64,000 nt of DNA, from NCBI RefSeq assembly GCF_023715565.1, contig NZ_JAMBOJ010000002.1, forward strand, positions 1 through 64,000, given 5' to 3'. Numbering within the stretch: the stretch's first letter is position 1; each line of letters opens with the position of its first letter. Below are positions 53,487-63,034 of the stretch, in pieces. A program made the position numbers and the translations under genes. This DNA is from Cytobacillus firmus (GTDB taxonomy: Bacteria; Bacillota; Bacilli; Bacillales; Cytobacillaceae). The notes beneath the pieces are model-generated. The model saw only the letters and a program-made list of their open reading frames with translations, did not search any database and had not been told where the DNA came from.

Positions 53487-54062
53487 ATGAAGCAGCTTGA
53501 CATCTTTATGGCTTTTTTTAGGGTAGGCATCCTTGGCTATGGCGGCGGCCCGTCGTCAATTCCGCTTGTCCATAAAGAGGTTGTTGATAAATATAAATGG
53601 ATGGATACAGATGAATTCGGCGATGTGCTGGCGCTCGGGAATGCACTCCCAGGTCCGATTGCCACAAAAATGGCCGGTTATATCGGCTATCGTGTTGGCG
53701 GTATTCTTGGCATGGTCACTGCACTTGCAGCAACAATGGTACCAACAATTGTCCTTATGATTATTCTTCTTACCGCATTGAATACATTCAAAGACCAGCC
53801 ATGGGTAGCAGGCATGACAAAGGCGGTCGTTCCGGTTGTGGCCGTGATGCTGGCAACACTTACTTGGGATTTTATTAAAAAGTCCTCGAAGTCATCTCTT
53901 GGCTGGGGCTGGACACTCCTTTTTACCGCCGTAAGCTTAGTTCTTCTTGAATTCGTTAATATTCATCCTGCGATTATCATTTTTGTTTTGCTGATAGCGG
54001 CTCTCCTGAAAAAAGATAAAGCGGATAAAAATGAAGCCAAAAAGGAGAGGAATCTCGCATGA
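53487..54062 (+). CDS. Chromate transporter family half-protein 1
   Basis: 191 residues from ATG 53487 after GGTGGAGG; the in-frame start at 53454 lies upstream of this site. Family motifs: FFRVGILGYGGGPSSIPLV near the N-terminus and LPGPIATKMAGYIGYRVGG. About five or six helices. It forms one half of a two-gene CHR transporter; the second half overlaps by ATGA. Confidence 0.92.
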   Translation: MKQLDIFMAFFRVGILGYGGGPSSIPLVHKEVVDKYKWMDTDEFGDVLALGNALPGPIATKMAGYIGYRVGGILGMVTALAATMVPTIVLMIILLTALNTFKDQPWVAGMTKAVVPVVAVMLATLTWDFIKKSSKSSLGWGWTLLFTAVSLVLLEFVNIHPAIIIFVLLIAALLKKDKADKNEAKKERNLA

Positions 54063-54589
54063 TTTACGTTCAGATTTTCTTGGCATTCTTCATTCCGGGG
54101 ATTCTTGGATATGGCGGGGGACCGGCATCCATTCCGCTGGTTGAGAATGAAGTGGTCGACAATTATGAGTGGCTCACCACAAATGAATTCAGTGAAATGC
54201 TGGCAATGGGCAATGCACTGCCTGGTCCGATTGCGACAAAAATGGCCGGTTATATCGGATATGAACAGGGCGGAATCCTCGGGGCGATCGTGGGGGTATT
54301 TGCCACTGTAGCTCCATCCCTGGTCCTGATGATTACCCTGCTCGGACTTCTTATGAAATATAAAGAATCTCCGCGCGTCAAACGAATGACTACTTATATC
54401 CGGCCGGTTATCGCAGTACTGCTTGGCATCATGACGTACGATTTTTTATTTTCAGCATACGAAGGCGCCGGCATCTGGCAAACACTTTTCATCGGGCTTA
54501 TTAGCTTCTTCCTCATGGAAAGGCTTAAAGTCCATCCGGCCTATGTGATTGCTGGAGCGCTCGTCTACGGAGGACTTGTTTTAGGATAG
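54059..54589 (+). CDS. Chromate transporter family half-protein 2
   Basis: 176 residues, ATG overlapping the stop of the preceding gene. It repeats the motifs (FFIPGILGYGGGPASIPLV, LPGPIATKMAGYIGYEQGG), so the pair arose by duplication and presumably forms a heterodimer of short CHR proteins. The neighbours do not suggest chromate resistance; the natural substrate could be an anion linked to the peptide/GGT pathway. Confidence 0.92.
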   Translation: MIYVQIFLAFFIPGILGYGGGPASIPLVENEVVDNYEWLTTNEFSEMLAMGNALPGPIATKMAGYIGYEQGGILGAIVGVFATVAPSLVLMITLLGLLMKYKESPRVKRMTTYIRPVIAVLLGIMTYDFLFSAYEGAGIWQTLFIGLISFFLMERLKVHPAYVIAGALVYGGLVLG

Positions 54590-54601
54590 AGGAGGGTTTT
54601 T

Positions 54602-55441
54602 ATGACATTTTCCATCATAGGATACGATCCGAAGGAAAAAGAGTGGGGAATCGCGGTTCAGTCGAAATTTCTCGGGGTTGGTGCAGTAGTGCCCTTTGCA
54701 AAGGCTGGTATTGGGGCAGTTGCGACTCAGTCATACGCCAATACTTCATATGGACCCCGTGCGCTGCAATTAATGGAAGAAGGTAAAACGGCTGAGGAAG
54801 CACTGCAAATCATAACTAAAGATGATCCGGAACAAGAGCTCCGCCAGGTCGGACTGATTGATAGCATGGCAAACCCGGCAACGTTCACAGGGGAAGGCTG
54901 CTATGATTGGGCTGGAGGCATAACCGGACATCATTTTGCCGCTCAGGGCAATATCCTTGTGGATGAAAAAACGGTTGAAGCAATGGGCCAGACGTTTATC
55001 TCAACAGATGGTACTCTGGCTGAGCGCCTGCTCGCTGCTCTAAATGCTGGACAGGAAGCCGGAGGTGACAGCCGGGGACAGCAATCCGCAGCCCTTCTTG
55101 TAGTGAAAGAAGCTGGCGGATACGGAGGATTTAACGACCGCTACATAGACTTAAGGGTCGACGACCATCCCGAACCAATTACCGAGCTCATTCGGATTTA
55201 TCATCTGCAACAGCTCTATTTCGCACCTTCAAAGGCTGAACGAGTTGCTTCCATTGATGGTGAGATAAAAGAGGAGCTTATCCGGGAATTAACTCGGCTC
55301 GATTATTTAAAGACTGGTCAGGATGAAGAACAGCTATTGAAAGCATTATCTGCCTTTATTCATACCGAAAACTTTGAAGCCCGCGAGCAGGAAGCGGGGA
55401 AGATTGATTTGGATGTGTTGGCGTATATGAAAAAACTTTGA
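54602..55441 (+). CDS. DUF1028 family protein (putative Ntn hydrolase)
   Basis: 279 residues, ATG after AGAGGAGGG, 12 bases downstream of the CHR pair. N-terminus MTFSIIGYDPKEKEWGIAVQSKFLGVG and motifs GIGAVATQSYANTSYG, YDWAGGITGHHFAAQGNIL, GDSRGQQSAALLVV are those of DUF1028, a family with an Ntn-hydrolase-like fold. No reaction is established. Its operon partners suggest hydrolysis of an amide in the same pathway as the GGT-like enzyme. Confidence 0.9.
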   Translation: MTFSIIGYDPKEKEWGIAVQSKFLGVGAVVPFAKAGIGAVATQSYANTSYGPRALQLMEEGKTAEEALQIITKDDPEQELRQVGLIDSMANPATFTGEGCYDWAGGITGHHFAAQGNILVDEKTVEAMGQTFISTDGTLAERLLAALNAGQEAGGDSRGQQSAALLVVKEAGGYGGFNDRYIDLRVDDHPEPITELIRIYHLQQLYFAPSKAERVASIDGEIKEELIRELTRLDYLKTGQDEEQLLKALSAFIHTENFEAREQEAGKIDLDVLAYMKKL

Positions 55442-55442
55442 A

Positions 55443-55470
55443 ACGGAGAGGGAGCTCTTCGTTTTTTCTT
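55443..55470 (+). terminator. Terminator after the DUF1028 gene
   Basis: AACGGAGAG / CTCTTCGTT stem (9 pairs, GGAG loop) with TTTTCTTTT tail, directly after the stop. Confidence 0.85.
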
Positions 55471-55601
55471 TTGGTTCAGATTAGGTGGAATTTTAGCTTC
55501 CTTAACCTGCCAAGTATTTAAATCCACTGAAATAATGCCTTATTTCCCGATAAATGTTAGGATAGAATAGTTAAACGAAATTGGTAGGAGAGATTTAGAA
55601 G

Positions 55602-56657
55602 ATGTCAACAGTAAAAGTAAGCAGAAACGAACCGTGCCCATGCGGGAGCGGAAAAAAATATAAAAAATGCTGCGGCAGCAGGGATGCTGTGTCGATTAAG
55701 GATGTATTGAACCACGAAGTACTTGAGCTTCAAAAGGAAGCAAGGGTTTATGCACTAACTCATTTTTCGGAAGATATGAAAGAGGATTTCAAGGATCTTC
55801 TGGAAATACTTGAAGATATTGAACCACAGGAAAAAGAGTTCTATGAATTTGTGCACTCATTCTGGTACGTTCTTTTTGGAACGCTGGATGATGAGGAGTC
55901 CGTAATGGATGAATTCATCCATTCTAAGCTGCCAGCCGTCATGCGTCCCCGCTTGAAAAGCATTTTGAAGTCGTGGGTGGACAGCAAAGCGGCAGCTGGA
56001 AAATTAATTGAAGTGACTGAAGACAAAGCCGTTATCGAGGATTGTTTGACCGGAAAGGTTTACAATGTTTCCCTTTTTGGTGATATGGACGTTAAGGAAG
56101 GGAACTTTGCCTTTGCCATGCTGCTTCCTTATGGCGAAGAGTATGTGGCGTTTCCTGCTATATTTGACCTGCCGGGAGATAATGCTGCGCAGTTTGCAGA
56201 TTACATCCGGTATTCCTTCGAAGAATCCGGATATGAGAATCCTGAAGAATACTTGGCTGAATACCTCCTTGACCTTATGAATGACACGCCAAAATCATCA
56301 GCTGGTCCAAATATGGACAATTTCGACTGGCCAACTAAGGGTGCAGAGCAGGTTGCCAACATGTTCCGTGACGACATGATAAAAGCCGATGAAGAGCCAT
56401 GGCTGATCGGCATGGGAATTTCGCTTTGGATGGAGTACCTTAATAAAACCGGCAAACAGGTTAAAAAGCCTGATAACTATGTTGCTGGTCTACGATACCT
56501 TGTAAGCACAATAGCTCCTGTAAAGGAAAATCTCACTCAGAAAGAATTCGGAGAGCTATACGGCATTAGCGGGAACCGGGTTTCAACTTATTATGGAGAA
56601 ATCTATGACGCTGTCGAAAAAACGATTATTGAACTGATAGAATCATCGAATTCGTAA
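55602..56657 (+). CDS. SEC-C motif protein, unknown function
   Basis: 351 residues. An N-terminal SEC-C zinc motif ([14 protein letters not shown], residues about 11-24) is followed by a long acidic helical region without recognisable domains, ending in a segment ([21 protein letters not shown]) that resembles a helix-turn-helix. SEC-C motifs bind zinc and in SecA contact SecB or ribosomes. The neighbouring secA also ends in SEC-C. Function unknown; a role in translation- or secretion-linked quality control is a guess. Confidence 0.8.
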   Translation: MSTVKVSRNEPCPCGSGKKYKKCCGSRDAVSIKDVLNHEVLELQKEARVYALTHFSEDMKEDFKDLLEILEDIEPQEKEFYEFVHSFWYVLFGTLDDEESVMDEFIHSKLPAVMRPRLKSILKSWVDSKAAAGKLIEVTEDKAVIEDCLTGKVYNVSLFGDMDVKEGNFAFAMLLPYGEEYVAFPAIFDLPGDNAAQFADYIRYSFEESGYENPEEYLAEYLLDLMNDTPKSSAGPNMDNFDWPTKGAEQVANMFRDDMIKADEEPWLIGMGISLWMEYLNKTGKQVKKPDNYVAGLRYLVSTIAPVKENLTQKEFGELYGISGNRVSTYYGEIYDAVEKTIIELIESSNS

Positions 56658-56690
56658 AATAGAGAGCATCGCTGCTCTCTATTTTTATTT
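56658..56690 (+). terminator. Terminator after the SEC-C gene
   Basis: AATAGAGAGCA / TGCTCTCTATT perfect 11-pair stem with TCGC loop and T-rich tail. Confidence 0.92.
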
Positions 56691-56695
56691 TAGGG

Positions 56696-57441
56696 AAGTC
56701 AGCTTCTGACATAAGTATGTGTAAAAAGCTAAGCTGTGTCAGAACCCAATCCACCTTCTGACACAGGCCGCCGGAAAAAGTCGTTTTAAGTCAGAACCCA
56801 GTCCAACTTTGGACACAGATTCTGGCAATAAGCCGTTTTGTGTCAGAACCCAAGCCACCTTCTGACACAAGCCGCCGGAAAAAGTCATTTTGAGTCAGAA
56901 CCCAGTCCAACTTTGGACACAGATCCTGGCATTAAGTCGTTTTGTGTCAGAACCCAAGCCACCTTCTGACACAGATCGGGGCAATAAGCCGTTTTGTGTC
57001 AGAACCCAAGTCACCTTCTGACACAGGCCGCCAGAAAAAGTCGTTTTAAGTCAGAACCTAGTCCAACTTTGGACACAGATCGGGGCAATAAGCCGTTTTG
57101 TGTCAGAACCCAATCCACCTTCTGACACAGGCCGCCGGAAAAAGTCGTTTTAAGTCAGAACCTAGTCCAACTTTGGACACAGATCCTGGCAATAAGCCGT
57201 TTTGTGTCAGAACCCAAGTCACCTTCTGACACAGGTCGCCAGAAAAAGTCGTTTTAAGTCAGAACCTAGTCCAACTTTGGACACAGATCCGGGCAATAAG
57301 CCGTTTTGTGTCAGAACCCAAGCCACCTTCTGACACAGGCCGCCGGAAAAAGTCACTCTGAGTCAGAAGCCAGTCCAACTTTGGACACAGATCCCTGAAA
57401 AAAGCCATCCTGAGTCAGAACCCAAGCTGTATCCGGACTCA
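56696..57441. repeat. 52-bp tandem array of alternating hairpin units (14 full units)
   Basis: Type A units begin at 56736, 56840, 56944, 56996, 57100, 57204 and 57308; each starts with a 29-base hairpin, GTGTCAGAA, 11-base loop, TTCTGACAC. Type B units begin at 56788, 56892, 57048, 57152, 57256 and 57360, with AGTCAGAACC, then GTCCAACTTTGGAC and ACA. A degenerate unit begins at 57412, and a shortened one lies at 56696. All full units are exactly 52 bases apart. A and B alternate except for A3-A4. The 23-base linkers are also repeated (CCGCCGGAAAAAGTC after A, GGCAATAAGCCG after B). Confidence 0.93.
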
Positions 57442-57709
57442 GCCCCGATATTAAGCCACCCAGCCGCCGAACTGTAACCAACATCCCAATCATCAAACTA
57501 ACAACCTCGATTAACCCCGCATGCGGCATAAGTTGTCACCCCCCTCTCAAAGTGGTAATATTAATAAGAAATAATGTGGATTTTCATAGGAGGATTCTGC
57601 CGGGAAACAGCGAATCTATTACTACCTGTGCAATGATATTAACTATGAAATCAGATATGTCCAGCCCTGAATAAAGAGCTGTTATATCCAACATAAAGGA
57701 GCGTTCTTA

Positions 57710-60223
57710 ATGCTTGGGATTTTAAATAAAGTGTTCGATCAAAATAAACGCGAACTAAAACGCCTTACCAAAATGGCAGAAGAAATCGATGCTCTTGCAT
57801 CTGATATGGAAAAATTATCCGACGAGCAGCTGCGCGAGAAAACGGAAGAATTCAAAGCCCGCTATCAAAAGGGTGAAACTGTTGATAATCTGCTGACTGA
57901 AGCCTTTGCGGTTGTCCGTGAAGCATCGAAGCGCGTTCTTGGTTTATACCCATATCCGGTTCAGTTAATGGGGGGGATTTCCCTTCATGACGGAAACATT
58001 TCCGAGATGAAAACGGGTGAAGGTAAAACTCTGACTGCCACTATGCCGGTTTATCTTAATGCCTTAACTGGAAAAGGCGTGCACGTTGTAACGGTCAACG
58101 AATACCTAGCAAGCCGTGACGCTACTGAAATGGGTCAGCTTTACGAATTCCTTGGCCTGACTGTTGGGCTTAACCTGAATGGCCTTTCCAAAGAAGAAAA
58201 GCAGGCTGCCTATGCGGCTGATATCACATATAGCACAAACAATGAGCTTGGGTTTGATTACCTTCGCGATAATATGGTTCTTTACAAAGAGCAGAAGGTT
58301 CAGCGTCCTCTTCACTATGCTGTAATTGATGAAGTTGACTCCATCCTTATTGACGAAGCGCGTACACCGCTGATCATTTCAGGGTCAGCTCAAAAGTCTA
58401 CACAGCTTTATATTCAGGCCAATGCGTTTGTCAGCCGCCTGAAAAAAGACGAAGATTTTACGTATGATGAAAAAACAAAAGGCGTGCAGCTGACTGAAGA
58501 AGGGATGACGAAAGCAGAGAAGGCTTTTGGAATCGATAACCTTTTCGACATTTCGCATGTTGCACTTAACCACCATATTACACAGGCATTAAAGGCACAT
58601 TCCAGCATGCACCTCGATGTTGATTATGTTGTTCAGGACGATGAGATCGTCATCGTTGACCAATTTACAGGCCGTTTGATGAAGGGCCGCCGTTACAGCG
58701 ACGGGCTTCACCAGGCAATCGAGGCGAAGGAAGGCCTGGAAATCCAGAACGAAAGCATGACCCTTGCAACGATTACATTCCAGAACTATTTCCGTATGTA
58801 TGAAAAGCTTGCCGGTATGACTGGTACGGCGAAAACGGAAGAAGAGGAATTCCGCAATATTTACAATATGAATGTTGTGGTGATTCCGACAAACCGTCCG
58901 ATCGCCCGTGATGACCGTGCAGATCTAATCTATGCCACAATGGATGGTAAATTCCGTGCGGTTGTAGAAGACATTGCCGAGCGCCACAAAAAAGGACAGC
59001 CTGTGCTTGTCGGTACAGTGGCGATTGAAACATCTGAAATCATTTCAAAATACCTGACCAAAAAAGGTGTTCCGCATAATGTTCTGAATGCGAAAAATCA
59101 TGGCCGTGAAGCGGAAATAATCCTCGATGCCGGTAAGCAGGGTTCTGTGACAATTGCCACTAACATGGCAGGACGCGGTACGGATATCAAGCTCGGTGAA
59201 GGTGTAAAGGAAATTGGCGGTCTTTGCGTTATTGGTACAGAGCGTCATGAAAGCAGACGTATTGATAATCAGCTCCGCGGACGTTCCGGACGTCAGGGAG
59301 ATCCGGGTGTCACGCAATTCTATCTTTCCATGGAAGATGAATTAATGCGCCGTTTCGGTTCTGACAATATGAAATCGATGATGGAGCGCCTGGGTATGGA
59401 TGATACTCAGCCAATCCAGAGTAAAATGGTATCAAGAGCTGTTGAATCTGCACAAAAACGTGTTGAGGGCAATAACTTCGATGCCCGTAAGCAGCTTCTT
59501 TCATACGACGATGTTCTTCGTCAGCAGCGTGAGATTCTTTACGGTCAGCGTAACGAAGTTCTGGAGTCTGAGAACTTGAGAGATATTGTAGAAAAAATGA
59601 TCATGACCAGCATCCAGCGCAATGTAGAAGGATATGCACCTGGGCATGAAGATGAGGAAAACTGGAACCTGCAGGGTATCATTGACTATGTAAATGGAAA
59701 CCTTCTGAATGAAGGCGATCTTACTGTAAATGACATCCGCGGCAAAGATACGGAGGAAATCGCCGAAACCATTTTTGCCAAGGTTAAAGAACGCTATAAT
59801 GAAAAAGAAGAAATGCTTAGCCCTGAGCAGATGCGTGAATTTGAGAAAGTTATCGTGCTTCGTGCCGTTGACTCCAAGTGGATGGATCACATCGACGCAA
59901 TGGATCAGCTTCGCCAGGGAATCCATCTGCGTGCGTATGGCCAAACAGATCCGCTCCGTGAGTATCAGGCAGAAGGCTTTGCAATGTTTGAAAATATGAT
60001 TGCTTCCATCGAAGAAGATGTGGCTAAATACATCATGAAAGCCGAAATCCGCAACAACCTCGAGCGCGAGGAAGTGGCCAAAGGCCAGGCCGTCAACCCG
60101 AAAGAAGACGGTGAAAAGGTTAAGAAAAAACCTGTCGTTAAACAAATGGACGTTGGACGGAACGACCCATGTATCTGCGGAAGCGGCAAAAAGTATAAAA
60201 ACTGCTGTGGTGCAGAGAAATAA
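57710..60223 (+). CDS. secA: Preprotein translocase ATPase SecA
   Basis: An 837-residue motor of Sec-dependent export. It shows the nucleotide-binding motifs [17 protein letters not shown] and [17 protein letters not shown], the preprotein cross-linking region, the helicase C motifs [12 protein letters not shown] and [15 protein letters not shown], and a C-terminal SEC-C zinc motif ([14 protein letters not shown]). Normal length for Bacillus. The gene is followed by prfB, as in B. subtilis; hpf, however, is 20 kb upstream rather than adjacent. Confidence 0.98.
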   Translation: MLGILNKVFDQNKRELKRLTKMAEEIDALASDMEKLSDEQLREKTEEFKARYQKGETVDNLLTEAFAVVREASKRVLGLYPYPVQLMGGISLHDGNISEMKTGEGKTLTATMPVYLNALTGKGVHVVTVNEYLASRDATEMGQLYEFLGLTVGLNLNGLSKEEKQAAYAADITYSTNNELGFDYLRDNMVLYKEQKVQRPLHYAVIDEVDSILIDEARTPLIISGSAQKSTQLYIQANAFVSRLKKDEDFTYDEKTKGVQLTEEGMTKAEKAFGIDNLFDISHVALNHHITQALKAHSSMHLDVDYVVQDDEIVIVDQFTGRLMKGRRYSDGLHQAIEAKEGLEIQNESMTLATITFQNYFRMYEKLAGMTGTAKTEEEEFRNIYNMNVVVIPTNRPIARDDRADLIYATMDGKFRAVVEDIAERHKKGQPVLVGTVAIETSEIISKYLTKKGVPHNVLNAKNHGREAEIILDAGKQGSVTIATNMAGRGTDIKLGEGVKEIGGLCVIGTERHESRRIDNQLRGRSGRQGDPGVTQFYLSMEDELMRRFGSDNMKSMMERLGMDDTQPIQSKMVSRAVESAQKRVEGNNFDARKQLLSYDDVLRQQREILYGQRNEVLESENLRDIVEKMIMTSIQRNVEGYAPGHEDEENWNLQGIIDYVNGNLLNEGDLTVNDIRGKDTEEIAETIFAKVKERYNEKEEMLSPEQMREFEKVIVLRAVDSKWMDHIDAMDQLRQGIHLRAYGQTDPLREYQAEGFAMFENMIASIEEDVAKYIMKAEIRNNLEREEVAKGQAVNPKEDGEKVKKKPVVKQMDVGRNDPCICGSGKKYKNCCGAEK

Positions 60224-60230
60224 ACCACAA

Positions 60231-60262
60231 GAGCCGGCAACAGCTTTGCCGGCTCCTCTCTT
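60231..60262 (+). terminator. Hairpin between secA and prfB
   Basis: GAGCCGGCAA / TTTGCCGGCTC stem with CCTCTCTTTG tail, just after secA. Confidence 0.75.
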
Positions 60263-60336
60263 TGAAAAAAAACTGGAATAGTCTTTTACAGAAAATCACG
60301 CTATAATAGGAAAAAATATTTTTTGAGGTGACCAAA

Positions 60337-61450
60337 ATGGAATTAGCAGATATTCGTAATGAACTTGAAAAAACAGCTAAGATTTTAGCTGACTTTAGGG
60401 GGTCTCTTTGACTTAGAAAACAAAGAGGCACGCATTGCTGAGCTTGACGATGTCATGCTGCAGCCAGGATTCTGGGATGACCAGCAGGCGGCACAGGTTG
60501 TGATCAGTGAATCAAACTCACTGAAAGACCAGGTAGTTGAATTCCACGATTTATACGAAATGTTTGAAAATCTGGAATTAACTTATGAACTGGTAAAAGA
60601 AGAAGATGACGCAGAATTACAGGCTGACCTTGAGGAAGAGCTTAAGGATCTGGTAAAGCGTCTGAACGATTTTGAGCTTCAGCTTCTTTTAAGCGAAGAA
60701 TATGATAAAAACAATGCCATTCTTGAACTGCATCCGGGTGCAGGCGGAACCGAGTCACAGGACTGGGGCAGCATGCTGCTTCGCATGTACACACGCTGGG
60801 CAGAGAAGAAAGGCTTCAAGGTGGAAACCCTGGATTACCTGCCGGGAGATGAAGCCGGCATTAAGAGTGTTACGCTTAGCATCAAAGGACATAACGCTTA
60901 CGGCTATTTGAAGGCGGAAAAAGGCGTGCACCGCCTTGTAAGAATTTCTCCATTTGATTCATCAGGACGCCGCCATACTTCATTCGTTTCCTGTGAAGTG
61001 ATGCCGGAATTCAATGATGAAATTGAAATTGATATCCGTACTGAAGATCTCAAAATCGACACATACCGTGCAAGCGGTGCCGGCGGTCAGCATATCAACA
61101 CGACTGACTCTGCTGTCCGTATCACCCACTTGCCGACAAATGTCGTGGTAACCTGCCAGACAGAGCGTTCCCAGATCAAAAACCGCGAACATGCCATGAA
61201 AATGCTTAAAGCCAAGCTCTACCAGAAGAAAATCGAGGAGCAGGAAGCAGAATTGGCTGAAATCCGCGGTGAGCAAAAAGACATCGGCTGGGGAAGTCAG
61301 ATCCGCTCCTATGTTTTCCACCCATATTCTATGGTGAAAGACCACCGCACCAACACGGAATCAGGAAATGTCCAGGGAGTAATGGACGGAGACCTGGATC
61401 CGTTTATTAACGCATATTTGCGGTCAAAATTGATATTGCCTGAGGACTAA
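60337..61450 (+). CDS. prfB: Peptide chain release factor 2, with programmed +1 frameshift
   Basis: 370 residues when joined (60337-60408 with 60410-61450). The first 24 codons end CTT TGA C, preceded by the Shine-Dalgarno-like AGGGGG (60397-60402); the ribosome shifts by one base at CTT and continues in the long frame. This is the conserved autoregulation: RF2 reads UGA, so scarcity of RF2 favours the shift. The body has the peptide-release motif GGQ in [20 protein letters not shown], the SPF-type stop-recognition motif in [14 protein letters not shown], and normal length for RF2. Confidence 0.97.
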
Positions 61451-61465
61451 TACCAGGGAGATAAG

Positions 61466-61505
61466 AAGCCAATGCCGGCAGAGAGACCGGCATTGGCTTT
61501 TTTTG
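61466..61505 (+). terminator. prfB terminator
   Basis: AAGCCAATGCCGG / CCGGCATTGGCTT perfect 13-pair stem with T-run, 16 bases after the prfB stop. Confidence 0.95.
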
Positions 61506-61698
61506 TGCAGAATAAAAGCTGAAAGTTGATTTCCTGAGAATGGATAAGTATAAAAACACCAAAAATTCTTCATTAAAAATATTTTTTCAGTATATTATTA
61601 AATCCTTTCCCCCTTTAATGCTTCATAGCATCATATATTCTAACCGCTTTATTGAAATAGTTTTAAATCCACGTTCATTTTAGAATATAAAAAATAGT

Positions 61699-61728
61699 TT
61701 GACAAATAAAATAAGCTGACGTTAAAAT
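61699..61728 (+). promoter_or_regulatory. Sigma-A promoter of the TRAP operon
   Basis: TTGACA (61699-61704), 18 bases, TAAAAT (61723-61728). It gives a leader of about 185 bases before dctP. Confidence 0.75.
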
Positions 61729-61819
61729 ACAAATATGTTCATGAATACAGAACAGAGTTTTATAATGTAAAACAAAACGCCTGGAGGAGTGATAGATTCA
61801 CCAATTTTAAAGTATATTT

Positions 61820-61833
61820 TGAAAGCGTTTTAT
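61820..61833 (+). promoter_or_regulatory. Possible cre (CcpA) site downstream of the TRAP promoter
   Basis: TGAAAGCGTTTTAT resembles the cre consensus TGWAANCGNTNWCA, with mismatches only at the last two positions. About 95 bases downstream of the promoter, it would act as a roadblock under carbon excess. Confidence 0.5.
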
Positions 61834-61918
61834 TTTGTTTAAACGACATTTATGAGCTTCCAATGATAGCGCAAACGATGAGTACTATCATTTTTAAAAA
61901 TATTGAGGGGGAAAATTG

Positions 61919-62968
61919 ATGAAGAAGTTGTCTATTTTATTTTTGAGCATTCTTATGTTCAGTACGATGGTATTGGCAGCATGTGGAGGTGGATCAAACT
62001 CAACCGGTGCTACTGAAAATGGATCTGATAGTGCCAGTGGAGAAGGGGGAAAGCGGACTATCAAAGTTAGTATTGGGGTCAATGACAAGCACCCGGAATA
62101 TGAGGCATCCTTGAAGTTTAAAGAACTGGTTGAAGCAGAGTCAGATGACCTAACAGTCGATGTCTATCATTCCGGCCAGATTGCCGATGACCGTTCAGCA
62201 ATAGAAATGCTTCAGTTCGGTACGCTTGATGCAACTATCCCATCGACTTCACCACTTATAAACTTTATACCGGCGTTCGGTGTTTTCGATCTTCCATTCA
62301 CGGTTCCTAATGAAGAGGTGGCAGATAAGATATTGGATGGGCCATTTGGAGATAAGATGCTTGAAATGGTTGATCAGCAGGGGTTAGTTGGTTTGGCCTG
62401 GTGGGAAAATGGTTTCCGCAATTTAACCAACGATGCAAAACCTGTTGCCGGTATGAAAGATGTTAAAGGATTGAAAATCCGTACAATGGAAAATGAAATC
62501 CACTTAGATGCATGGAAAGCTCTTGGTGCTAATCCAACTCCAATGGCATTCACTGAATTATTTACAGCTTTACAGCAGGGGACGATTGACGGACAGGAAA
62601 ACCCATACCCAACAATATTGTTAAGTAAGTATCATGAAGTTCAAAAGCACGTTTCCAATACAAATCATGTGTACACACCTTTTATTTTCTTATTCAGCAA
62701 AATGGTTTGGGAAGAGCTTTCTGCAGAACAGCAGGACATTATCTCGAAAGCAGCGGTAGAAGCAGGTAAGTTTAACCGTGAGCGCACACGTGAAGTAGCG
62801 GACGAATCACTTGAAACGTTAAAGAAAGAAATGACTTTTACAGAAATCAAAGAGGGAGAATTTGAGAAGTTCCAGGAAGCTGTGAAGCCGGTTATTGATA
62901 AATACAAAGATAAAATCGGAGCCGATATTGTAGACGAGTTCTTTGCTGAGGTTGAGAAGGCAAAATAA
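61919..62968 (+). CDS. TRAP transporter substrate-binding lipoprotein (DctP type)
   Basis: 349 residues from ATG 61919 after GAGGGGG; a TTG directly before it (61916) is a weaker choice. Lipobox LAACGGGS. The DctP/SBP family 7 features are HPEYEASLKFKELVE, GQIADDRSAIEMLQFGTLDAT, GLKIRTMENEIHLDAWKALGA and GTIDGQENPYPTI. It captures a C4-dicarboxylate or similar organic acid outside the cell. Confidence 0.93.
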   Translation: MKKLSILFLSILMFSTMVLAACGGGSNSTGATENGSDSASGEGGKRTIKVSIGVNDKHPEYEASLKFKELVEAESDDLTVDVYHSGQIADDRSAIEMLQFGTLDATIPSTSPLINFIPAFGVFDLPFTVPNEEVADKILDGPFGDKMLEMVDQQGLVGLAWWENGFRNLTNDAKPVAGMKDVKGLKIRTMENEIHLDAWKALGANPTPMAFTELFTALQQGTIDGQENPYPTILLSKYHEVQKHVSNTNHVYTPFIFLFSKMVWEELSAEQQDIISKAAVEAGKFNRERTREVADESLETLKKEMTFTEIKEGEFEKFQEAVKPVIDKYKDKIGADIVDEFFAEVEKAK

Positions 62969-63034
62969 ATATGAAATGAGCTGCCGGTTGTCGCCCGATG
63001 GCCGGCCGCAAATTGAAGAAGAGAGGCGATTAGT

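Larger units (their letters stand above)
56658..57709. other. 1-kb non-coding region between SEC-C gene and secA
   Basis: Holds the terminator (56658-56690), the 52-bp tandem array (56696-57441) and about 270 bases of ordinary sequence before secA, which must contain the secA promoter. The array period is not a multiple of three and no supported gene was found. Confidence 0.85.
61506..61918. other. Promoter region of the TRAP operon
   Basis: 413 AT-rich bases without a gene. It contains a sigma-A promoter, a possible CcpA site and a leader with a loose inverted repeat (AATGATAG 61862-61869 / CTATCATT 61885-61892, followed by TTT) that might act as an attenuator. Confidence 0.6.

Noticed and set aside
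53487-54589. Chromate resistance island
   Set aside because: The gene pair belongs to the CHR family, but there is no regulator or reductase for metals, and the neighbours are peptide-related.
56736-57336. CRISPR array (29-base palindromic repeat with 23-base spacers)
   Set aside because: The linkers between hairpins are themselves repeated and alternate in two types, so there are no unique spacers, and no cas gene is nearby.
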